NCBI GenBank assembly: GCA_025363295.1
Contig: JANYEC010000060.1
Location: 1-34,026, forward strand
DNA length: 34,026 bases
Origin: Akkermansiaceae bacterium
Lineage (GTDB): Bacteria > Verrucomicrobiota > Verrucomicrobiia > Verrucomicrobiales > Akkermansiaceae
Direction: 5' to 3'
Part shown: positions 16,185 to 24,400 of the stretch, piece by piece
How the letters are laid out: every line of letters begins with the position of its first letter
Numbering within the stretch: the first letter of the stretch is position 1
The notes under the pieces: model-generated
Databases searched by the model: none
Seen by the model: only the letters and a program-made list of their open reading frames with translations
Told to the model about the DNA's origin: nothing
Position numbers and translations under genes: made by a program

Positions 16185-17312
16185 TCAGCGTGAAAGCTCG
16201 TTAGATTGCTTCACAAAGTCATCGCCGTCCCATTCGGCGTCGTTTTTAACCATGCTGGCGCGCTCTTTAATGGCAGCTTCCTCGGCTTTACGAGCAAGTT
16301 GCATGCGAACCAGCTCCGCGTGGGTGGTAAAATATGGGAGGCTGAGGCCTTTGAATTCGCTGATGGTTTCGAATCCTTTTCCTTCCATGAACTCAAGCAG
16401 CCCCTCGCATAGTTCCTTGGCCATACCATAACCAAATTTCATGACTCCGGTGCAAACCTGCACGGTGTCGCTCCCCAGCAGGATGAACTGAGCGGCATCC
16501 GCTCCCGTCTCTACACCGCCAAGACCTGATAGGGTACGGCCGGGGAAGTCTTTTTTGATAAGTTGGGCGATCTCCATGACCATCCGCAGCGCGATAGGCT
16601 TGACTGCTTTAGACGAGTAGCCACCTGGCGTCGTGTAACCTTCCACGGTTGGCTCGGGCCGGAGGGTTTCTAAGTTTACGCCCATGACACTGCGGATTGT
16701 GTTAATGGCGCTCACGCCGTGACATCCCGCGCGCAGAGCAGCGGCGGTAGGTTCCTCAATGTGGGTGACGTTGGGCGTCATTTTGGCCCAGACGGGGATT
16801 TTCGAAACTCCCATTACCCAGCCGCAGACTTCTTCGAGAATCGCAGGGTCCTGACCCATCGCCGCTCCCATTTTGCGCTCAGGCAGACCATGAGGACAGG
16901 AGAAATTCAGCTCGAAAGCATCTACTCCCGCGTCTTGGCAGCGCTCGATGATCTCGCACCAAGCGTCCCGATTGTACTCCTCCATAACAGAGGCGATGAG
17001 AATGCCGTCAGGGCACGCATCCTTGGCCTCCTTGAACTCGTCGAGCCAGATCTCAAATTTTCTATCGCTGATGAGTTCGATGTTTTCCCAGCCAATCACT
17101 TCTTTTCCATCATTGGCCATAAGTTTCGCGTAACGCGGGCCGACGTTGACGACCTTCGAGCAATCAAGGCTGACAGTTTTGGCAATCACACCGCCCCAGC
17201 CCTCATTAAAAGCACGTTTAATCACCTTTACGTTGGTGCCTGGAGGGCCCGAACCAATCACGAATGGGTTCTTGAAATTTAGGCCGTCAACGGTGGTTGC
17301 GAGAGTGGACAT
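16185..17312 (-). CDS. preA: PreA-like dihydropyrimidine dehydrogenase subunit
   Basis: A 375-residue flavoprotein of the dihydroorotate/dihydropyrimidine dehydrogenase TIM-barrel family. It starts like PreA (NPFVIGSGPPGTN). The active-site loop is FELNFSCPHG with catalytic Cys139. LSGLGGVETGADAAQFILLGSDTVQVCTG supplies the FMN phosphate site. The family acts on uracil, thymine and their dihydro forms. Unlike E. coli PreA (about 410 residues), it lacks the C-terminal CxxCxxC ferredoxin domain and instead ends in a charged helix. No preT partner is adjacent. So the core assignment is firm, but electron transfer and substrate are open. Start ATG 17312. Confidence 0.82.
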   Translation of the reverse strand: MSTLATTVDGLNFKNPFVIGSGPPGTNVKVIKRAFNEGWGGVIAKTVSLDCSKVVNVGPRYAKLMANDGKEVIGWENIELISDRKFEIWLDEFKEAKDACPDGILIASVMEEYNRDAWCEIIERCQDAGVDAFELNFSCPHGLPERKMGAAMGQDPAILEEVCGWVMGVSKIPVWAKMTPNVTHIEEPTAAALRAGCHGVSAINTIRSVMGVNLETLRPEPTVEGYTTPGGYSSKAVKPIALRMVMEIAQLIKKDFPGRTLSGLGGVETGADAAQFILLGSDTVQVCTGVMKFGYGMAKELCEGLLEFMEGKGFETISEFKGLSLPYFTTHAELVRMQLARKAEEAAIKERASMVKNDAEWDGDDFVKQSNELSR

Positions 17313-17460
17313 GATTTTGGTGGGAAGAGATTGTCATATACCAGCTTGAATCGTGCCGAAAGCTAAAATTCGTCCTATTGGAGTTCCAAAGATTCGCACG
17401 TGTAGGTGACTGCAAATCGTGCCCTGAAGTTACTCCGCGAAGACCAATGGCCGCCGCACG

Positions 17461-18606
17461 TCAAAGTACGGCGGCGATTTTCTCCAAGCCTTCTAACATT
17501 CGGACCCTTGGGCAGCCAAAATTGAAGCGGAACCAGCCGGGCCAGCCGAAATAGGCACCGTCGGATAGAAAGAGCCCTGCTTTTTTCTCAAAGTGTTGGG
17601 CAGGGTTCTCTACACCCATGGTGCGTGCGTCGATCCATGCGAGATAGGTGGCTTCACCGGGGCGCACAATCAAGTCGGGGCAGCGGTTCTTGATGAACTC
17701 TACCAGACTGTCTCGGTTATCAGTTAGATATGTGATGAGTTCTTTCCTCCACGGCTCGCAATGGCGATAGGCGGCTTCGGCTGCATAGTATGACAGCGCG
17801 TTGATTTCGGAAAGTGTGTGGCCACGCGCGGCAGTGAACCTCCGACGGACGGTGTCGTTCGGGATGACGGCAAAAGCATAGCCGAGACCGGCGATGTTCC
17901 ATGTCTTACTAGGGGACAGGAGAGTGATACTACGTTGCGCCAGGCCCTCCGGTAGGCTCAGCGCTGAGAAATGAGGAGTGTTAGTTTCATCGAAAATCAG
18001 ATCGCAATGGATTTCGTCCGACACGAGTATTAGATCGTGTGATTCGCAGAATTCAGCAAGTTGAATGATTTCCTTAGCGGAGAAGACGCGTCCTAGCGGG
18101 TTCTGCGGATTACATAACAGAAATACCTTTGTGTTTGAAGTAACGGCTCTTTCCATGGCGTCCCAATCAAATGTCCATTGCCCATCCAACAGCACGTGAT
18201 CCACAGTGATCAGCGTAGCGTGAGCATCATGATGTGTGCCGATGAAAGGCGGATAGACGGGAGTACAAGTCATCACGGCTTCACCGGGCTTGCAATAGGC
18301 GCGCACTGCCAGTGACAGGGCAGGGACAAGCCCGCCGAGGTGAATGATCTGATCTAACGGGACATTCGTTGTACGGCGGACTCGTAGGTAGTCGGTCACG
18401 GCCTCGTTCAGCCCATCGTGCGGCTGTGCGTAGCCGAAAATGCCATGGCCCACGCGTTGGTGCAATGCCTCTAGAATCGGTGAAGCAGAGGCGAAATCCA
18501 TGTCCGCGACCCAGAACGGATCCAGCTCAGACCGGCGGTCATACTTGATACAGCCAGTGCCACGGCGGTTGATCGGGGTGTCGAAATCGAAATTCATATG
18601 GCGCAT
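17461..18606 (-). CDS. patB: PatB/MalY-type PLP-dependent C-S lyase (aminotransferase fold)
   Basis: A 381-residue fold-type I PLP enzyme. The N-terminus (NFDTPINRRGTGCIKYD, then PFWVADMDFAS) is the signature of MalY/PatB cystathionine beta-lyases, which cleave cystathionine or other cysteine conjugates. Visible PLP contacts: NPQNPLGRV (Asn166 region), SDEIHCDL (Asp197) and the Schiff-base Lys234 in SPSKTWNIAG. The C-terminal FRFNFGCPR holds the substrate-carboxylate Arg. ATG 18606 starts the frame; a second ATG at 18597 is possible. It is monocistronic here (148 bp from the preA-like gene, same strand). Substrate specificity cannot be told from sequence alone. Confidence 0.88.
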   Translation of the reverse strand: MRHMNFDFDTPINRRGTGCIKYDRRSELDPFWVADMDFASASPILEALHQRVGHGIFGYAQPHDGLNEAVTDYLRVRRTTNVPLDQIIHLGGLVPALSLAVRAYCKPGEAVMTCTPVYPPFIGTHHDAHATLITVDHVLLDGQWTFDWDAMERAVTSNTKVFLLCNPQNPLGRVFSAKEIIQLAEFCESHDLILVSDEIHCDLIFDETNTPHFSALSLPEGLAQRSITLLSPSKTWNIAGLGYAFAVIPNDTVRRRFTAARGHTLSEINALSYYAAEAAYRHCEPWRKELITYLTDNRDSLVEFIKNRCPDLIVRPGEATYLAWIDARTMGVENPAQHFEKKAGLFLSDGAYFGWPGWFRFNFGCPRVRMLEGLEKIAAVL

Positions 18607-18682
18607 TCATCGCTGGTCGGCAGGAAACTTTCAAGCCCACCCTTGGCGTTTCTGAAATGAATGGCTACTTATCCACAGATTC

Positions 18683-19138
18683 ATGCCTCATCGTTTTGAA
18701 AATCCGTGGCCACACCCACTGCATTGCATCACGGATATCCTGCGTTGGAAATTGGGCCTCACTCCGATGGAGTCAACGTGGCCAGCCCCGGAAAAGCTGC
18801 CGCAGCTCTCGGCCGGAAGGTGGAACTACGCTTCGTGCCTGCTTGATTGCCATGAAATTTACCGAGCTAATGTACTCCGAGCACGAGAATGGAGAGAGAA
18901 TCAGCCGCGAGGTAACACCGCACACTGCATGAAATTCAAACTAACAAAAGCAAGACGCCACCCGCTTCAAGGACTGGAAGTGACGGACGAGTTCGGCGTA
19001 GCCTATCTCACCCACACTAAGAGATCAGTGCTGGAGGCAGCTCACCTCAGACCTCCTAATTTCAAGGGTCTAAAACTTCGGCCTCATATTGCTCGGGTGT
19101 TTTCAGCCGTGGTTGACCTCCTAATTTCAAGGGTCTAA
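18683..19138 (+). pseudogene. Hypothetical ORF, possible N-terminal fragment of an MBL-fold hydrolase
   Basis: The start MPHRFENPWPHPLHCITDILRW resembles, from memory, the N-terminal leader of UlaG-like metallo-beta-lactamase-fold hydrolases, but the HxHxDH metal site is absent and similarity ends by about residue 40. The rest is unrecognised, and the frame runs into the first CRISPR repeat, so the last 35 or so codons are array sequence. It is best read as a decayed fragment or a chance frame at the array's outer border. Low confidence. Confidence 0.3.
19041..19076 (+). repeat. Degenerate terminal CRISPR repeat
   Basis: The last 27 bases match the consensus, but the first nine (CTCACCTCA in place of GCCGTGGTT) diverge, destroying the TTGACC box. 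A degenerate repeat marks the oldest end of an array. The lost part is not needed to make crRNA 1, since a plus-strand crRNA takes its repeat handle from the following repeat. Confidence 0.9.
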
Positions 19139-19141
19139 AAC
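19113..19141 (+). promoter_or_regulatory. In-repeat sigma70-like promoter (example: repeat 2)
   Basis: TTGACC (repeat positions 8-13; one mismatch to TTGACA) and TAAAAC (31-36; two mismatches to TATAAT) are spaced by exactly 17 bp inside each intact repeat. Transcripts would begin about 5-8 nt into the adjacent spacer, leaving roughly 22-25 nt of guide. This matches the layout reported for Neisseria type II-C arrays. The box is repeated 17 times; only the first, degenerate repeat lacks it. Confidence 0.65.
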
Positions 19142-20192
19142 AGATGGGGGTTATTTCCGCTAGGCCGGAGGGCCGTGGTTGACCTCCTAATTTCAAGGGT
19201 CTAAAACCCGTATCAATTTGAAGCATTCGTTTTGCGGGCCGTGGTTGACCTCCTAATTTCAAGGGTCTAAAACCAAAGGTTACAATTTGCCTCAAGTCAA
19301 CGCGCCGTGGTTGACCTCCTAATTTCAAGGGTCTAAAACCAGAACGTCTTCTAGGGCTAGCCGTGAAGTGCCGTGGTTGACCTCCTAATTTCAAGGGTCT
19401 AAAACATGGTCTGCTTAAAGGCATGACCGACTCGAGCCGTGGTTGACCTCCTAATTTCAAGGGTCTAAAACTAGGACGCTGAACAACCTCGACAGTCGAA
19501 TGCCGTGGTTGACCTCCTAATTTCAAGGGTCTAAAACTGTAAAAACTGGCACCCGCCCTACCGGAAAGCCGTGGTTGACCTCCTAATTTCAAGGGTCTAA
19601 AACTTTCATCACCCTCACCGTCGAGTCCTGACGGCCGTGGTTGACCTCCTAATTTCAAGGGTCTAAAACTCAACCTCCGCAACGCCGTGAGCCAGTTCGG
19701 CCGTGGTTGACCTCCTAATTTCAAGGGTCTAAAACACGGCGGCATGGATTGGCTCTATGTCCTCGGCCGTGGTTGACCTCCTAATTTCAAGGGTCTAAAA
19801 CGACTTGGCGAGAATGGTGCTGACAATTTGGGCCGTGGTTGACCTCCTAATTTCAAGGGTCTAAAACCTGCCGACGCGAGGGCCGTTGGGGGTTCGGGCC
19901 GTGGTTGACCTCCTAATTTCAAGGGTCTAAAACAAACTGATCCCCTTCCACCCTTGGAGACACGCCGTGGTTGACCTCCTAATTTCAAGGGTCTAAAACT
20001 GACGGTGTCGTTAAGACGGAGGGGTGCATGCCGTGGTTGACCTCCTAATTTCAAGGGTCTAAAACTCCATGGGCAGGCTCCGGCACCACCGGACAGCCGT
20101 GGTTGACCTCCTAATTTCAAGGGTCTAAAACCCAAACGATAATGGATACCCACGAATACCGGCCGTGGTTGACCTCCTAATTTCAAGGGTCT

Positions 20193-20247
20193 AAAACCTA
20201 CCCCCCTGAATCCTCGGTATTTCCGAGGATTCAGGGGGGTAGGTTTT
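20193..20247. terminator. Bidirectional hairpin terminator between cas2 and the array
   Basis: A perfect 25-bp inverted repeat with a 5-nt loop (20218-20222). The left arm 20193-20217 begins with the AAAAC of the last CRISPR repeat; the right arm 20223-20247 ends GGTTTT and touches the cas2 stop codon (20246-20248). On the plus strand the stem is followed by TTTT, ending array transcripts; on the minus strand it is followed by GTTTTA, contributed by the repeat, ending the cas operon. Confidence 0.85.
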
Positions 20248-20572
20248 AAAAAAACAACAGTTGTTGACCTCCTGTACACTCGTCTGGCGTACGGTTTCCT
20301 AAGAGGATTTTCATCCGGGCATACTGTTTGTCCGTCACTTGGAGTGCGCGGATGGAGCCAACGGACGGGCAAAGGCCTTGGATGCGGCGGATGTGTTTGT
20401 CCACGGCCTCTTGGGCGCGGCACATTCGGGCATAGACGGAGAACTGGAGCATGAGGTAACCATCGTTGAGCAGATCATTCCGGAAGCGGGCGGCGGCTGT
20501 GCGATGCGGTTTGGTAGTTACTGGCAGGTCGAAAAATACGATCACCCACATACGGCGGAGGTCTCCTTTCAT
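20246..20572 (-). CDS. cas2: CRISPR-associated endonuclease Cas2
   Basis: A 108-residue Cas2 with the ferredoxin-like fold pattern and the conserved Asp15 in VIVFFDLPV. It has the FRNDLLNDGYLMLQFSVYAR segment typical of type II Cas2. With Cas1 it forms the complex that inserts new spacers. Its ATG overlaps the cas1 stop (ATGA), and the stop codon sits in the base of a 25-bp hairpin. The last codons include AGGAGGTCAAC, the same 11 bases as in the minus-strand repeat, so the gene's 3' end looks repeat-derived or coincidentally similar. An AAAGGAG-like stretch overlaps the start. Confidence 0.96.
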   Translation of the reverse strand: MKGDLRRMWVIVFFDLPVTTKPHRTAAARFRNDLLNDGYLMLQFSVYARMCRAQEAVDKHIRRIQGLCPSVGSIRALQVTDKQYARMKILLGNRTPDECTGGQQLLFF

Positions 20573-21468
20573 GATAAAGGGGTGGGGAAGGCTAGTATTC
20601 CCGGTTCTTTGTTTTCAATGGCTCGCCTCAACGACTGGACGACAAGGGCGAAAGTGGCGAATAGGGTGACCTCCGCGCCTTCGAACATGACAGGTTTCTC
20701 CAGCAAAAGTGTCAGCGCTCGGCGGTCATCCAAAGTGAACGGATCCGTAAGGCAGCGTGTACCCAGCAGACCGGCTGCCACTTCATCCACCAGCGGGCGA
20801 TAAGGCTCAATGAGATCATCCGCTAGATTGAAGGGGTTCGCCATGGAGTAATGGTGAAGCCCGAGCGAGGGGATGAAACCGTGGGCACAAAGTAAGCGGG
20901 CCAGACCGGAGCGGCAGAGAGAGTATCCGTAGTTGAGCAGGGCGTTGGGGAGATCGTCGGCATGGCGGATGAAATCCATACCCGGAAAGAGTGATTGGAA
21001 GTAGATCACGGCGGCGCGTGACTCGACGTTTCCCGTGTCACCGGATTGTACTGTGCCCGCGAGTGATTGCAGGACGTCCGCGTTTTGCCTCCCGAGCTTT
21101 CCAAGACACCTTGCTTGGGCGGTGATCTTGAGACTGGCGATTTTCTGCCAGAGGCGCTTTTTGAGCGGTAATGAAGATTCGATCTGTAGGATCGTCACCT
21201 CCGCCTGGCGGTGATGGAGTCCCCAAGGCAAGGAGGTCCAAGCGGGCATATGTCTCTCATCGCTGCCGAGAACCATCACGGCATGCTGGCTCATCTGGGA
21301 CATGAGTGCGCCGGTGAGTGAAATCTCCGGAGTGTCGAGAATTAGGTAGGCGATGTCTTCCATCGGTAGCCGGGTGGTGGCTGCGCCGTCCGCGAACTCG
21401 ATGACGAGATTGCGGTGCTCCATCCGCAACCTCGCCGCCCGGCTCAGATGCACACCACGCCACGCCAT
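20569..21468 (-). CDS. cas1: CRISPR-associated integrase Cas1 (type II)
   Basis: A 299-residue Cas1, of type II length. It catalyses integration of prespacers at the array. The active-site residues are in place: Glu149 in NVESRAA, His205 in SLGLHHYS, and the acidic cluster NLADDLIEP (Asp217-Glu221). The start MAWRGVHLS is usual for type II Cas1. Its first 25 bp overlap the end of cas9 in another frame, and its stop overlaps the cas2 start, so all three are translationally coupled. No csn2 or cas4 is present, which together with the Cas9 size defines subtype II-C. Confidence 0.97.
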   Translation of the reverse strand: MAWRGVHLSRAARLRMEHRNLVIEFADGAATTRLPMEDIAYLILDTPEISLTGALMSQMSQHAVMVLGSDERHMPAWTSLPWGLHHRQAEVTILQIESSLPLKKRLWQKIASLKITAQARCLGKLGRQNADVLQSLAGTVQSGDTGNVESRAAVIYFQSLFPGMDFIRHADDLPNALLNYGYSLCRSGLARLLCAHGFIPSLGLHHYSMANPFNLADDLIEPYRPLVDEVAAGLLGTRCLTDPFTLDDRRALTLLLEKPVMFEGAEVTLFATFALVVQSLRRAIENKEPGILAFPTPLS

Positions 21469-24400
21469 GTTCTCTTTTCTCCTTTCACGAGGAATTTACG
21501 ACCAAGACGATCCACGGAGATTTTGCGGAAGGAGGTGACCCCAATCTTGGTTGAAAATCCATAATCGATGTCTTTGCCTGCGGCGTCCTTTTCACCTTCG
21601 GAATTGTCGGGAAGAGAGTAAGTGATTCTACCGGTATTTCGGTTTAGAGAAGAATAGCATCCGTCAATTGATTCTCCATCCTTAAAGGCAATTTCAAACC
21701 GCGAGTTCTTCCACAAGCTGAACTCGAAACGGAAGGTGGAATCAATCGGTGTCCATTGGTCTTCGGTCTTGAGAGCTGCAATTGCCAAGAGGGGCGGAGT
21801 ACGCTCCATGAGCTGATGCTTGTAAATCGGCACAAGGTGGAATTTCCCCTTTTTGGAAAACACATCGCAGCGGACGAGCGTCCCGCTGGTGACGTGGCCT
21901 TGCGGTTGCTGGCGTAGCTGCATGGATTTCTGCTGAACAAAGACTTTGCGGATGAGACAGCCTTGGGGATCACGCGGTAGTAAGTCGGGCTTGGTGGGGT
22001 CCACCGGAGATCCACGATCAATCCAAGAGAGTAAGGAATCCTTGAGCCAGCGACTGCGCTCATCGTGAATGCCTGCAATTTTTTCGAGGTCTTCCGCTTT
22101 GGAATAACGCGCGACAGGTTTGCCTTTCTGATCGCTGCCGATTACGGACTCCCGCTTGTAGGCGATGGTTTTGCCATTCTCATCTTTCCGTGCGCGATAG
22201 ATGGTTTCCAAATGCAGCGGACCACCCGCACCGCAACGTTCGCGGCGGGAAACGGTGATCTGGCGTAGTGCCTCCACGACATCCGTGCGAAAACCGGGCC
22301 ACGGAGTTTCAAATCCCAGCGGGACGAGGCGCGGATTGTTCATCAACTCCATGCTGCCATAGCACTTGCTGAGCCTGCTGATCCATTGGGCGTCGCCTTC
22401 GGCTAGACAGGCGCAGACGAGGGCGTCCACGGCGTGGTGCTTGTCGCCGATCCGTTTGCCGTCGAGATCCTTCTTGAGATTTTCCAACCCCCATGCCCTA
22501 CGGACGAGGGAAGTCATCGCGCCGGGCCGGGTGAAGACATGGCGCTTGCCGCCCTCACGCACGGGCGTATGCCCGGCTTCTTCGTAGAGAGCCTCAAGGT
22601 AGGACATGATGACCCGTGAAATATAGCGGGTGTCGTTGAGGTTCCGCTCCGTGAATGTTGGCTCATCGGCGGCAAAGGTTTCATTGAGCAGATTGCGGAG
22701 CTTCCTGCGGCGGATGCCGTGCATCGCGAGGATGCGTGTCTGGAATCCCTTCCAAACCTCCGGACTGGCTGAAAGCCACTCGTAGGGCGTGCGGTTCTTC
22801 TTGTCCCGATTAGCCTTGGTAAAGACGAGCACCTTGTTGTCATACCCATTGTCATGGCTGCGACTGCGGGGCAGGATATGATCAATCTCCAGATCCGCGT
22901 CGTAGAGACGTTCCGCGTTTGGCAGTTGCTCGCCTGAATACGGACAATATCCACCTTGTTCGAGATACAGCTCATAGCGGAGAAGATCCTCGTCGCTAAC
23001 CGATCCCGGTGAGCAATTCTTGTATTTTGCCACCTCGTCCCGGTGGAAATCCTTGGCTTTCGTCCGGTCACGGATGCCGCGATCCATCTCGTTCCGTTCC
23101 ATGATGCTTTTCCCGAGATCCCGGCCGAGTTCAATGTGGATGCGGGCGGGAAGCGCACCGGCTTCATCGAAGAGATTCACGACTTGTTTCATCACTTCCC
23201 GGATCACCGATTTCACCACGGGATTAGAGATGTCCCTGAATACCGCAAGAGTATCCGTGTGGCAAAATCCGGCATCCTTCATGGCCTTGTCGTAGGTCAT
23301 TCCTTCCATCAGGCAGGGAATCAGGCGGCGGCAGACTTCGGCAGAGACGCCGCACGCTCCTTTAAACTCATGCAGAGTGGGGTGCTCACCCATGAGATCG
23401 TCCCGAACGGTTTCCAAAAGCACGGCTGCTAAACCATTGGATGCCAGAGAGCCAAGAATTGTGTAAATGGAATTCGCGTCTTCAACGACCTCGTAAAAAG
23501 CCAGACTGAAGGCGATGTCATCAAGGGGGGATAGGTCCTTGTCCAGAATCTCCGACCATTTGTCCGCTCCTATGGCATTGCGGATCAAACAGGTTCCTTT
23601 CGCGCATCCTCTTTTGGATGAGCGGTTACAGAAATCCTCTTTTTCGGTTGTTCCGCCGCCACCGGCCTTTGCTCCTCCGCGTCCGCCTTCACGCACATCC
23701 TTGAACTGGATGGATTCAGGAATGCTCCAGCGTTTGCGGAGATCGGCCCAGGATATTTTGGCGTTCTTGCCGAAGTCGGCGACGAACGAGCCATATCCAC
23801 CGGAGGACAGGATGTAATCGGAGAGCAGTTGTTTCGATCCATCCGCAAGAATGAGAGTGATGTTATTGATCCGTTGCAGCGCACGGGACAGTTCAAATGA
23901 TGGTGCGAACGATGTGGTGCGTTTCTCACCGGGTAGAAACGGGCAATCGCCCAGAAGAGCGATCGGATTCTGCATTGGCTTCTGCTCGTTCAGAATCGAG
24001 AGATAGGCGGATTCGAGGGCCTCGGAAGCACCAAAATTGCCGAGCTCCCGCTGGGCGGCGAAAACGGCGTGGACCTCTTCCAACAAGTCCGCCCTCAGCA
24101 CCATGGATTTGTAATTTCCTTCCTTATTGCGCTTGAGCTTAACCTGCCGCTCAGTTCCATCATGGCATCTGACGGTCTCGATGAATCGGGAATCATTCTC
24201 GAACATCCGCGCCACTGTTTGATGGACGGCAAGTGCTTCATGATTGGCACGGGTGCTGTCCAACGTACCCCCCTTGGACCCTTTGGAGGCGATATCGCCC
24301 TTGCGGGCACTTTTAAAACCACGGCGTTTGGCGTAGTGCATCAGAATCACCGCCCATTCCCAGTTTGTCAGACCGCGCGCGAGCGCATCCAGTCTCCATT

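Larger units (their letters stand above)
19041..20197 (+). CRISPR. Type II-C CRISPR array, 18 repeats and 17 spacers
   Basis: The 36-nt repeat begins GCCGTGGTTGACC and ends GGGTCTAAAAC (plus strand). Repeats start at 19041 (degenerate), 19106, 19172 and then every 66 bp to 20162; the 17 repeats after the first look identical. Spacers are 30 nt, except the first at 29. I assign the plus strand as the crRNA strand for two reasons: the only anti-repeat in the window (24879-24901) is complementary to the plus-strand repeat's 5' two thirds and is followed by tracrRNA-like hairpins, and the repeat carries a plus-strand promoter. This runs against the cas operon. No two spacers look alike, and I found no match to other parts of the window by eye. 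Confidence 0.98.

Noticed and set aside
16719..17282. A 187-residue plus-strand frame
   Set aside because: It is antisense to the PreA-like gene, whose motifs are unambiguous on the minus strand.
19041..20197. Reading crRNAs from the minus strand because the repeat then starts GTTTTAGA, as in Streptococcus and Campylobacter
   Set aside because: No anti-repeat to that end exists in the window. The only anti-repeat pairs with the other end of the repeat, and its hairpins lie on the plus strand. It remains the main alternative if a second anti-repeat is found elsewhere.
19062..20423. Two long minus-strand frames (19062-19745 and 19755-20423) encoding a repeated FRPLKLGGQPR peptide
   Set aside because: They are translations of the CRISPR array: the 66-bp period is a multiple of three, so the repeat reads as a peptide. 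The second also runs into cas2 in another frame.
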